Shown here: positions 24,456-32,231 of the stretch, piece after piece
Position numbering within the stretch: position 1 is the stretch's first letter
Layout of the letters: the number at the start of each line of letters is the position of its first letter
Assembly (NCBI RefSeq): GCF_000024365.1
Contig: NC_013235.1
Location: 4,836,001 to 4,900,000 of the forward strand
Direction of reading: 5' to 3'
Length of the DNA: 64,000 nt
From: Nakamurella multipartita DSM 44233
GTDB lineage: Bacteria > Actinomycetota > Actinomycetes > Mycobacteriales > Nakamurellaceae
Translations under genes and position numbers: made by a program
The notes under the pieces: model-generated
Seen by the model: the letters and a program-made list of their open reading frames with translations, nothing else
Databases searched by the model: none
What the model was told of the DNA's origin: nothing

Positions 24456-25384
24456 TAGAAGTATCCCTCGCGCTTGCGGTCCTCCATGGCGGCCTCACCG
24501 AGCTTGTCGTCGGCCCGGGTGGCGCCGCGCTCGGTAATCCGGGTGGCGATGATCTCCTCGATGACCGCCTGGACGTCGGTGGCCTGCGAATCGACGGCGC
24601 CGGTGCAGGACATGTCGCCGACGGTGCGGTACCGAACCCAGCGGCGCTGCAGGGTCTCCCCCTTGGCCGGGCCGCCCCACTCACCGGGGGTCAGCCACAT
24701 GCCGTTGCGCGAGAAGACCTCTCGCTGGTGGGCGTAGTAGATCTCGGGCAGGTCGATGCCCTCGGCCTCGATGTAGTTCCAGACGTCCAGCTCGGTCCAG
24801 TTGGACAGCGGGAACACCCGGACGTGCTCGCCCGGCGCGTGCTTGCCGTTGTACAGGCCCCACAGCTCGGGCCGCTGCTTGCGCGGATCCCAGCCGCCGA
24901 AGGCGTCCCGCAGCGAGAAGATCCGCTCCTTGGCCCGGGCCCGTTCCTCGTCGCGGCGGGCGCCCCCGATCACCGCGTCGTACTTCTCGGCGACGATGGT
25001 GTCGACCAACGGCACCGTCTGCAGCGGGTTGCGGGTGCCGTCGGGACGCTCGCTGAGCCGACCGTCGTCGATCCAGTCCTGCACCTTGGCCACGGCCAGC
25101 CGCAGGCCGCCCTCGGCGACCACCCGGTCCCGGAAGGCCAGTACCTCGGGGAAGTTGTGCCCGGTGTCCACGTGCAGCAGCGAGAACGGCAGCGGCGCCG
25201 GGTGGAACGCCTTACGGGCCAGGTGCAGCACGAGCACCGAGTCCTTGCCGGCGGAGAACAGGATGACCGGCTTGTCGAACTGCCCGGCCACCTCCCGCAG
25301 GATGTGGATGGACTCGGACTCCAGCGCCCGCAGGTGCGGGCTGGCGACCCGCCGGGTGGCCAGGCCGTCGGCGGTGGCCGTCAT
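24455..25384 (-). CDS. cysD: Sulfate adenylyltransferase subunit 2
   Basis: 309 residues of the PAPS-reductase/ATP-sulfurylase small-subunit family. The PP-loop is in ILFSAGKDSVLVLHLARKAF, and GGARRDEERARAKERIFS and PLSNWTELDVWNYIE are hallmark blocks. ATG overlaps the cysC stop as ATGA. Catalytic half of the ATP sulfurylase. Confidence 0.97.
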   Translation of the reverse strand: MTATADGLATRRVASPHLRALESESIHILREVAGQFDKPVILFSAGKDSVLVLHLARKAFHPAPLPFSLLHVDTGHNFPEVLAFRDRVVAEGGLRLAVAKVQDWIDDGRLSERPDGTRNPLQTVPLVDTIVAEKYDAVIGGARRDEERARAKERIFSLRDAFGGWDPRKQRPELWGLYNGKHAPGEHVRVFPLSNWTELDVWNYIEAEGIDLPEIYYAHQREVFSRNGMWLTPGEWGGPAKGETLQRRWVRYRTVGDMSCTGAVDSQATDVQAVIEEIIATRITERGATRADDKLGEAAMEDRKREGYF

Positions 25385-25968
25385 GCCAGTCCTCTTTCGG
25401 TCAGCAGGTCCAGCAGCAGAGCGATCGAGCGGGCCTGGTCGACGGTCGAGGTGTCGATCCGCAGGTCCGGGTCGGCCGGAATCTCGTAGGGGTCGTCGAC
25501 CCCGGTCATCGAGCTAATCTCACCGCGATAGGCCTTGGCGTACAGGCCCTTCACGTCCCGATCGGCGCAGACCTCGACCGGCGTGGACAGGTGCACCTGC
25601 AGCAGCGGGGTGCCCCGGTCGGCGTGATGTGCGCGGACCCGGTCCCGGGCGTCGGCGTAGGGGGCGATCACCGGCACCAGCACCAGCACGCCGTGCCGGG
25701 CCAGCAGCTCGGCCACGAAACCGATGCGGGTGACCTGGGTGTCGCGGTCGGCCTTGCTGAAGCCCAGGCCGGCGGACAGGTGCGTGCGCACCTCGTCGCC
25801 GTCCAGCAGTTCGGTCTCGACGCCCCGGGCGGCCAGCACCTCGATCAGCGCGCGGGCCAGCGTCGTCTTGCCCGCGCTGGGCAGGCCGGTCAGCCACAGG
25901 GTGGCGCCCGGCCGGGTTCGGTTCCCGGCCGCGGCCCCGCCTTCGGCGAGAGTCTGAGTTGTCGTCAT
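25381..25968 (-). CDS. cysC: Adenylyl-sulfate kinase
   Basis: 195 residues. P-loop GLPSAGKTT at about 28-36, DGDEVRTHL, and GLYAKAYRGEISSMTGVDDPYE. Phosphorylates APS to PAPS. In an operon that also carries an APS-type reductase, PAPS may be needed mainly for sulfation, such as by the sulfotransferase at 30892. ATG overlaps the cysH stop as ATGA. Confidence 0.96.
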   Translation of the reverse strand: MTTTQTLAEGGAAAGNRTRPGATLWLTGLPSAGKTTLARALIEVLAARGVETELLDGDEVRTHLSAGLGFSKADRDTQVTRIGFVAELLARHGVLVLVPVIAPYADARDRVRAHHADRGTPLLQVHLSTPVEVCADRDVKGLYAKAYRGEISSMTGVDDPYEIPADPDLRIDTSTVDQARSIALLLDLLTERGLA

Positions 25969-26672
25969 GTATTGATCCCACATTCGGTCTTGGTGAGTCC
26001 GGCCCAGCGGCCGGCCCGAGAGTCCTGGCCCGGCAACACGCGCCGGGTACAGGGCTCGCAGCCGATCGACGGGTACTCGTCGGACAGCAAAGGATTGACC
26101 AAAACGTTGTTGCGCTCGATGTAGTGGGCGACATCGTCGTCGGACCACGCGGCCAGGGGGGCGATGCGGACCTTTCCGCGTTTGGCGTCGAACTGCACGA
26201 CCGGGGTGTTCGCCCGGGTGACGGCTTCGGAGCGCCGCATCCCGGTGGCCCAGGCCTCGTACCCGCGCAGCGCCTTGTTCAGCGGCGCCACCTTGCGCAA
26301 AGCACAGCACAGGTCCGGATCCCGCGCGAACAGATCCTTGCCGTGTTCGGCGTCCTGCTCGGCCACGGTCTGCAGCGGCAACAGCCGGCGCAGGGTCACC
26401 GGGTACACCGCCTCGATCGCGTCGGCCGTGCCGATCGTCTCGATGAAGTGGTACCCGGTGTCCAGGAACAGCACGTCGATCCCGGGCACGACGACGGACG
26501 CCAGGTGGACGAGCACGTTGTCCTGCATCGACCCGGCCACCGCGAACCCCGGGCCGAACTCGTCGGCCGCCCACCGCAGGATCTCCTGCGCCGACGCGTC
26601 GGCCAACTCGCGAGCCCCGCGCTCGGCGATCACCTCCAGCTCGGCGGGCGTCCGCAGCGCCGCGATCGTCAT
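25965..26672 (-). CDS. cysH: Phosphoadenylyl/adenylyl-sulfate reductase (APS type)
   Basis: 235 residues. The cysteine pairs C122-C123 and C205-x2-C208 are those that bind the 4Fe-4S cluster of APS reductases; the catalytic cysteine is C231 in ECGI. This makes sulfite from APS using thioredoxin. ATG at 26672 overlaps the preceding small gene as ATGA; a longer frame to 26795 lies inside that gene. Confidence 0.95.
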   Translation of the reverse strand: MTIAALRTPAELEVIAERGARELADASAQEILRWAADEFGPGFAVAGSMQDNVLVHLASVVVPGIDVLFLDTGYHFIETIGTADAIEAVYPVTLRRLLPLQTVAEQDAEHGKDLFARDPDLCCALRKVAPLNKALRGYEAWATGMRRSEAVTRANTPVVQFDAKRGKVRIAPLAAWSDDDVAHYIERNNVLVNPLLSDEYPSIGCEPCTRRVLPGQDSRAGRWAGLTKTECGINT

Positions 26673-26851
26673 GATCCGCTCCCCTGCGTCGCCGGGGCAC
26701 CGGAGGACCGACCGGTCAGCCCGATGAACTTGACCGAGAACACCCGCAGGCAATCCCGGCAGCTCCAGGCCCCGTGGCCGGATTCGTCCGGCCACAGGTT
26801 CGTCTCCCCGCAGTACGGGCAGTACTGGGCCGGGGCGCGGTTCTCGCTCAT
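26669..26851 (-). CDS. Small zinc-ribbon protein between sir and cysH
   Basis: 60 residues with C11-x2-C14 and C31-x2-C34, a typical zinc ribbon (YCPYCGETNLWPDESGHGAWSCRDCLRVF). Its start overlaps the sulfite reductase stop (TGATG) and its stop overlaps the cysH start (ATGA). As far as I recall, a similar small gene occupies this place in Streptomyces sulfate operons. Role unknown; possibly an electron-transfer or assembly helper for the Fe-S enzymes on either side. Confidence 0.8.
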   Translation of the reverse strand: MSENRAPAQYCPYCGETNLWPDESGHGAWSCRDCLRVFSVKFIGLTGRSSGAPATQGSGS

Positions 26852-28629
26852 CAGCGCAACGCTTCTTCGTCGGCGCGGGCCACCCACTGGGCGAACCGTT
26901 CGCCCTCGTGCCGCTGCGCGTCGAAGGACTTCACGACCCGCTCGATGTAGTCGGGCACGTCGTCACCGGTGATCTTGTGGCCGCGAACCTTGCGACCGAA
27001 GCCGGCGTCCAGCCCCAGGCCGCCGCCCAGATGCACCTGGAAGCCCTCGACCTGCTCGCCGGCGTCGTTGGTGACGATCATTCCCTTGAGGCCGATATCG
27101 GCGATCTGGGTACGGGCGCACGCGTTCGGGCAGCCGTTGATGTTGATGGTGATCGCCGGCAGCTGCGCGGCCTGCTCGCCGAACCGGTTCTCCAACTCGT
27201 CGACCAGGGCGATTCCGCGGGCCTTGGTGTCGACGATGGCCAGCTTGCAGAACTCCAGGCCGGTGCAGGCCATCATGTTGCGCCGGAAGGTGGACGGGGT
27301 GACCGAGAGACCGAGCTCGTCCAACCCGGCAACCAGGGAATCGACCTGGTCGGGCTCGACGTCCAGGATGACCAGGCCCTGGTCGGTGGTCATCCGGATG
27401 CGATCGCTGCCGTGCGCCGCCACCAGGTCGGCCAGCTTGATCAGCAGGGTGCCGGTGACCCGGCCGACCGTCGGGTTGACCCCGACGTAGAGCCGGCCGT
27501 CGTTCTGCGGGTGCACGCCGACGTGGTCGCGGGGGCCGTCGTAATCGACCGGCGCCGGGCCGTCGATCAGCGGGCGCTTGAGGTACTCGGATTCGAGAAC
27601 CTCACGGAACTTTTCCACGCCCCAGTCGGCGACCAGGAACTTCAGCCGGGCCCGGTTCCGCAGCCGGCGGTACCCGTAGTCGCGGAAGATGGAGATGACC
27701 CCGGCCCACACGTCGGGCACCTCGTCCAGCGGCACCCAGGCGCCCAGCCGCTGCCCGAGCATCGGGTTGGTGGACAGGCCGCCGCCCACCCACAGGTCGA
27801 AGCCCGGTCCGCGCTCGGGATGCACGACGCCGACGAAGGCGATGTCGTGGATCTCGTGGGCCACGTCGTGCCGCGGCGATCCGGAGATGGCCGTCTTGAA
27901 CTTGCGGGGCAGGTTGGAGAACTCCTCGCTGCCGATGTAGCGACGCAGGATCTCGTGCACGGCGGGGGTGCCGTCGATGATCTCGTCGGCGGCCACCCCG
28001 GCCAGCGGGGAGCCCAGGATCACCCGGGGCACGTCGCCGCAGGCCTCCGCGGTGGTCAGGCCGACCCCTTCGATGGCCTCCCAGATGTCGGGCACGTCCT
28101 GCACCTGCACCCAGTGCAGCTGGATGTTCTGCCGGTCGGTCAGGTCGGCGGTGTCCCGGGCGTACTTCGCGGAGACCTCACCGACGGTGCGCAGCGCGTC
28201 GACCGAGAGCTGTCCGCCGTCGATGCGCACCCGCATCATGAAGTACTTGTCCTCGAGCTCCTCGGGCTCCAGGACCGCGGTGCGGCCACCGTCGATGCCC
28301 GGGGCGCGCTGGGTGTACAGGCCCCACCAGCGGAAACGCCCCCGCAGGTCGGCCGGGTCGATGTCGTCGAAGCCGGTGTGCCGGTAGCGGTTCTCGATCC
28401 GGGCCCGCACGTGCAGCCCGTCGTCGTCCTTCTTCATCCGCTCGTTGGGGTTCAGCGGCTCGCGGTAGCCCAACGCCCACTGCCCCTGACCACCGGGACG
28501 GCCGTGCCGGGCTCCCCGGGCCGGGGCGGGTCGACGCGCGGGTCGATCGGCCGCCGGTTGCGCGGTGGCGTCGACCGGTCGCGATCCGTGATCGACCGAG
28601 GTCTCGGTGGCAGGCTGTGCGGTGGGCAT
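26851..28629 (-). CDS. Ferredoxin-dependent assimilatory sulfite reductase
   Basis: 592 residues, NirA/SirA type. The siroheme/4Fe-4S ligands are in ACTGLEFC and NGCPNAC; the two-repeat architecture with RIRMTTDQGLVILDV is clear. Reduces sulfite to sulfide with six electrons from ferredoxin. A disordered, Ala/Pro/Arg-rich N-terminus of about 50 residues comes before the conserved GYREPLNPNERMKKDDDGL. ATG at 28629 chosen because AAGGA lies 6 bases upstream; 28671 is the alternative. First structural gene of the operon, 108 bases after the leader peptide stop. Confidence 0.95.
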   Translation of the reverse strand: MPTAQPATETSVDHGSRPVDATAQPAADRPARRPAPARGARHGRPGGQGQWALGYREPLNPNERMKKDDDGLHVRARIENRYRHTGFDDIDPADLRGRFRWWGLYTQRAPGIDGGRTAVLEPEELEDKYFMMRVRIDGGQLSVDALRTVGEVSAKYARDTADLTDRQNIQLHWVQVQDVPDIWEAIEGVGLTTAEACGDVPRVILGSPLAGVAADEIIDGTPAVHEILRRYIGSEEFSNLPRKFKTAISGSPRHDVAHEIHDIAFVGVVHPERGPGFDLWVGGGLSTNPMLGQRLGAWVPLDEVPDVWAGVISIFRDYGYRRLRNRARLKFLVADWGVEKFREVLESEYLKRPLIDGPAPVDYDGPRDHVGVHPQNDGRLYVGVNPTVGRVTGTLLIKLADLVAAHGSDRIRMTTDQGLVILDVEPDQVDSLVAGLDELGLSVTPSTFRRNMMACTGLEFCKLAIVDTKARGIALVDELENRFGEQAAQLPAITININGCPNACARTQIADIGLKGMIVTNDAGEQVEGFQVHLGGGLGLDAGFGRKVRGHKITGDDVPDYIERVVKSFDAQRHEGERFAQWVARADEEALR

Positions 28630-28737
28630 CTGGATCCTTGGCGGAGTAGCCGGTGCCGTCCGGCCGGACACGACGAGTGCGCTGGTGGGCGACCGCGGGC
28701 CGAGCAGACAGCCCGGCGCAGTGAGCGGCGGCGGGTG

Positions 28738-28824
28738 TCAGGCGGCGAGGCAACAGGCAGCGCTGGCGACGCGCACGAGGTCAACCTCGCGGCGGCACAC
28801 CAAAGGCACTCCCTGGACAGACAT
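28738..28824 (-). CDS. Cys-containing leader peptide of the sulfate operon
   Basis: 28-codon ORF containing LVCRREVDLVRVASAACC followed by LAA and TGA, with three cysteine codons, two of them adjacent. Same core as the other three leaders. TATGAT at 28837-28832 ends 7 bases before the ATG, so the transcript should start at the ATG. Proposed to make the sulfite reductase operon respond to cysteine supply. Confidence 0.75.
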   Translation of the reverse strand: MSVQGVPLVCRREVDLVRVASAACCLAA

Positions 28825-28831
28825 AGGCCGA

Positions 28832-28837
28832 ATCATA
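28832..28837 (-). promoter_or_regulatory. -10 element of the sulfate operon
   Basis: TATGAT on the minus strand, 7 bases from the leader ATG. No good -35 box is seen 17 bases further upstream, so an activator or an extended promoter may be needed. Confidence 0.55.
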
Positions 28838-28979
28838 CCGTGGTTCGCCCCGTTCCCGGATCGGCCGAACGAGGGCGATCGTCGGGTGCCGTTCTCGCTG
28901 TCCGTATGCTCGCCCGCGATCCGGACGGACGACCCCGCCGGGGCGACCGAGTGTGCGAGGTTCCACGGAAGGACCAGGC

Positions 28980-29882
28980 GTGACGATCCTGGAAAAAATC
29001 GGCCGAGCGCTGGCCGACGAACCGGCGACCGTGGTCGTCGAACCGCCCGGTGTCGGCCACGGCTTCTGGGCCGGCGGCCCCAGCGTCGTGCACACCGACG
29101 GGCGCTTTCACCTGGCCTATCGGCTGCGCCGGCCGGTCGATCAGGGACGCGGCTACGCCAACGTGGTCGCCACCTCCGACGACGGGATCCACTTCACCAC
29201 GGTGGCCACCCTGCCCGTGGAGATGTTCGCCAGCGCCTCGCTGGAACGGCCGGCCCTGATCCGCCGACCCGACGGTGGTTGGCGGATCTATGTGAGCTGT
29301 TCCACATTCGGCTCCAAGCACTGGTGGGTGGAGGCGGTCGACACCGCGCCCGGCGGGGACATCGCCGACCTGGCTGCGGGCACCCGCACGGTGGTGCTGG
29401 CCGGCGACGCAACCTCGGCCTGGAAGGACGTCGTGGTCACCCGGGAGGGCGCCGCCTGGCAGATGTGGGCCTGCGAACACCTGCTCGACCAGGGTGACGA
29501 CGAGGCCGACCGGATGCGGTCGGTCTATCTGACCAGCACCGACGGTCTGACCTGGACGCCGCAGCGGATCGCGCTGGCGCCCACCCCGGGCCGCTGGGAC
29601 GGCCGGGGGGTGCGCATCACCAGCGTCTGGCGCTCCGGTGATCAGTGGCTGGCCAGCTACGACGGCCGGGCCAGCGCCGCCGAGAACTGGTTCGAACGGA
29701 CCGGCTTGGCCGTCGGGGCGAGCCCGGCGGAGTTCGCGCCGGTGGCCGGACCGATCGACCGCGACGGCCACACCCTGCGCTACGTCACGCTGGCCCAGCT
29801 GCCGGCCGGCCTGCAGGTGTACTTCGAGGCCCAACGCCCGGACGGGTCCAACGACCTGCGGACGGTGTTCGTCCCGGCCTGA
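28980..29882 (+). CDS. Glycosidase-like beta-propeller protein
   Basis: 300 residues. Repeated blades with Trp and Asp motifs (GGPSVVHTDGRFHLAYRLRR, ATSDDGIHFTTV, TSTDGLTWTP) resemble GH43/GH68-type five-bladed propellers. GTG at 28980 chosen because GGAAGGA precedes it. No signal peptide, so probably cytoplasmic. Catalytic role not provable from what I see. Divergent from the sulfate operon leader. Confidence 0.6.
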   Translation: MTILEKIGRALADEPATVVVEPPGVGHGFWAGGPSVVHTDGRFHLAYRLRRPVDQGRGYANVVATSDDGIHFTTVATLPVEMFASASLERPALIRRPDGGWRIYVSCSTFGSKHWWVEAVDTAPGGDIADLAAGTRTVVLAGDATSAWKDVVVTREGAAWQMWACEHLLDQGDDEADRMRSVYLTSTDGLTWTPQRIALAPTPGRWDGRGVRITSVWRSGDQWLASYDGRASAAENWFERTGLAVGASPAEFAPVAGPIDRDGHTLRYVTLAQLPAGLQVYFEAQRPDGSNDLRTVFVPA

Positions 29883-29973
29883 CACCATTGTTCTGAATCG
29901 ATCTTTGCCGGGCGCGTACGGTCGAGACTGTTTGTGCACAGCCGCACCACGTGAAGTCCGGAAAGGTCAATTC

Positions 29974-30825
29974 ATGCCCGAAACAGTCGCGGTTCCCACC
30001 GTCGAACTCAACAATGGCGTCAGCATCCCCCAGCTCGGCTTCGGGGTTTTCCAGGTCAAACCGGACGAGACGGCCGCCACCGTCACCGCCGCCCTGGACG
30101 CCGGTTACCGGCACATCGACACCGCGCAGATGTACGGCAACGAGAAGCAGGTGGGCGAGGCCATCACCGCCTACGACATCGACCCGGCCGAGGTCTTCGT
30201 CACCAGCAAGCTCAACAACGGCTTCCACGCCTACGACGACGCCCTGCGCGCCTTCGACCAGAGCCTGGCCGACCTGCAGCGCGAGCAGATCGACCTGTTC
30301 CTGATCCACTGGCCGCTGCCCGAGGTCGGGTTCGACGACGCCTGGCGCGCGCTGGAGAAGGTCTACGCGGACGGGCGGGCGCGGGCCATCGGCGTCTCCA
30401 ACTTCCAGCCGCATCACCTCCGCCGGCTGCACGAGGAGTTCACGGTGCCGCCGGCGGTGAACCAGATCGAGGTGCACCCGTACCTGACCCAGACCGAGCT
30501 GCTGGCGTTCGACGCCGAGCACCAGATCGCCACCGAGGCCTGGTCGCCGATCGCCCAGGGACTGGTGCTGACCGACCCGGTGATCGTCGACGTCGCTGAG
30601 CGGTACCAGCGGACGCCGGCCCAGGTCGTGCTGCGCTGGCACATCCAGCTGGGCAACATCGTCTTCCCGAAGTCGACCTCGCCGGCGCGGATGGCCGAGA
30701 ACTTCGCCATCTTCGACTTCGAGCTGGATCAGACCGACCTGGCGCTGATCTCCGCGCTCAACCGGGACGAGCGCACCGGCCCCAACCCGGACGAGTTCAA
30801 CTGGATTCCCGGGCAGCCCCGCTGA
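29974..30825 (+). CDS. Aldo/keto reductase
   Basis: 283 residues, AKR5-like. The catalytic tetrad is visible: Asp and Tyr in HIDTAQMYGNE, Lys in VTSKL, His in LIHWPLP. NADPH-binding end: VFPKSTSPARMAENFAIFDFEL. ATG at 29974 with GGAAAGG upstream. Reduces aldehydes or ketones such as 2,5-diketo-gluconate-type substrates in the family. Confidence 0.93.
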   Translation: MPETVAVPTVELNNGVSIPQLGFGVFQVKPDETAATVTAALDAGYRHIDTAQMYGNEKQVGEAITAYDIDPAEVFVTSKLNNGFHAYDDALRAFDQSLADLQREQIDLFLIHWPLPEVGFDDAWRALEKVYADGRARAIGVSNFQPHHLRRLHEEFTVPPAVNQIEVHPYLTQTELLAFDAEHQIATEAWSPIAQGLVLTDPVIVDVAERYQRTPAQVVLRWHIQLGNIVFPKSTSPARMAENFAIFDFELDQTDLALISALNRDERTGPNPDEFNWIPGQPR

Positions 30826-30840
30826 CCGCCTGATCGGCCG

Positions 30841-30871
30841 CCCGGCCCGGACCCGATGGGGCCGGGCCGGG
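30841..30871. terminator. Bidirectional terminator hairpin
   Basis: CCCGGCCCGG (30841-30850) pairs exactly with CCGGGCCGGG (30862-30871) across an 11-base loop, between the convergent aldo/keto reductase and sulfotransferase genes. Confidence 0.6.
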
Positions 30872-30891
30872 CCGGCCGGTGTCCGCCGGCG

Positions 30892-31842
30892 TCAGGTCCG
30901 TTCGGTGAAGGCGCCCCGTCCCTTGTCGTTGAGCCAGTCCGAATGGTCGACGCCGGTCAGCTGCGACAGCAGCGCATTGTCCGTCCGGAAATAGGGCAAC
31001 AACTGCCGGCGCTGTTCCACCGGCAGCGACGGTCGCCGGTGATGTCCGCGCTGCAACACCGCCAGCAGCGGCTTTTCGACCTGCCGCCACACCTGCGGCG
31101 GCAGGTGCGCGCCGGCGGCCGCCCCGACCCGGAAGCCCTTTTGCACGGCACGGTTGATCGCGGTGTCGGGCACCCAGTCCTTGACGTTGGCGCCCGGAAT
31201 GGTGGTCACCACGCCGGTGCGCACCCCGAGGAACTCGCAGATCCGGTCCAGGACCTGGGCGGTGTCGTCGATGAGCTGCCGGTAGCGCAGCACGAACACC
31301 TGCTCGCGCGGGAACACCGAGTACAGGTGCTCGAGCTGCTGGCCGTAGAGCCCGGTCTCCAAATACCGCCAGAATGGGGCGTAGCCGGCTTCGATCCGGG
31401 ATCGCTCCAGCTGGCAGGCGGTGAGGAAGTCGGCCTCGGGCTCGAGACCGTCGCACCACAGGTGCACCCAGTTGGAATAGGCCCGATCGATCGGGTCGCG
31501 CACGACCGCGATCATCTTGACCTCGGGGATCAGCGCGTGGATCCGCCGGTGCGCGGCCGTGTCCCACAGGTAGAACGGCGTCGACTCGCCGCGCAACACG
31601 CCGGCTGGAGCGGCCTGGAACAACCGCTCGTAGGCGGACCGGTCCCAGATCCACTCCTGGGCGCTGTGCGCGTCGCCCGGGCCCTTCTGGTGCGCCGGGT
31701 CCGGCGGCCGTTCGTCGCAGAGGAAGAATTTCGGTTCCTTGGGTGTGGACAGGAACAGGTCTGGGTGCGGCACCAACGCGTCGTGCAGTGCGGTCGAGCC
31801 ACACTTGGGCGAGCCGATGATCAGGAAGTCAGGAAGAGCCAT
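30892..31842 (-). CDS. PAPS-dependent sulfotransferase
   Basis: 316 residues. The 5-prime-phosphosulfate loop is GSPKCGSTALHDAL near the N-terminus, and the 3-prime-phosphate site is RDPIDRAYSNW. Typical sulfotransferase fold of the heparan N-sulfotransferase type. Transfers sulfate from PAPS to an unknown acceptor, perhaps a cell-surface glycan or lipid. ATG at 31842 fits the family start MALPDFLIIGSPKCG. A sulfur-type leader peptide 199 bases upstream suggests expression tied to cysteine/sulfate supply. Confidence 0.9.
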   Translation of the reverse strand: MALPDFLIIGSPKCGSTALHDALVPHPDLFLSTPKEPKFFLCDERPPDPAHQKGPGDAHSAQEWIWDRSAYERLFQAAPAGVLRGESTPFYLWDTAAHRRIHALIPEVKMIAVVRDPIDRAYSNWVHLWCDGLEPEADFLTACQLERSRIEAGYAPFWRYLETGLYGQQLEHLYSVFPREQVFVLRYRQLIDDTAQVLDRICEFLGVRTGVVTTIPGANVKDWVPDTAINRAVQKGFRVGAAAGAHLPPQVWRQVEKPLLAVLQRGHHRRPSLPVEQRRQLLPYFRTDNALLSQLTGVDHSDWLNDKGRGAFTERT

Positions 31843-32041
31843 CTGGGGTTCACTCCGATGCCGGCGGCAGAAATCGGTACGGGAGCACGCGGCGGTGCGT
31901 ACCTGCGGGAGATCAGCGAGAAAGACTGTCGACGACGGTGCCGACGGCCCGGACAACCACTCGGCACACGTCTCCGAGGAGCGGGTCGAATCACGGCGGC
32001 GACCAGGCGGCGGTGCCCGAGCGGGCCCGGACCGCGGCGGA

Positions 32042-32119
32042 TCAGGAACAGGCGGCGCTGGCGACGCGCACGAGGTCGATCTCGCGGCGACGCACCAACC
32101 GCAGACCCGTGCCCGTCAT
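32042..32119 (-). CDS. Cys-containing leader peptide upstream of sulfotransferase
   Basis: 25-codon ORF ending LRLVRRREIDLVRVASAACS and TGA, nearly the same core as the sulfate operon leader. TAATCT ends 8 bases before the ATG, compatible with a leaderless transcript, though the -10 match is weak. The 199-base spacer to the sulfotransferase has no other ORF that I can support. Confidence 0.7.
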   Translation of the reverse strand: MTGTGLRLVRRREIDLVRVASAACS

Positions 32120-32231
32120 GGTCGGGAAGATTAGTGCATGACGACGGGGGTGCGCGCGGCACCGGAGCCGACCCGGCCGGTCGCGGCCCGGCGTCCGGGC
32201 ACTGTCGGAGTCCCCGGGCATCATCACGGCC

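Noticed and set aside
28629-28737. SAM or cobalamin riboswitch before the sulfite reductase
   Set aside because: No S-box or B12-box sequence is present; a translated leader peptide explains the region better.
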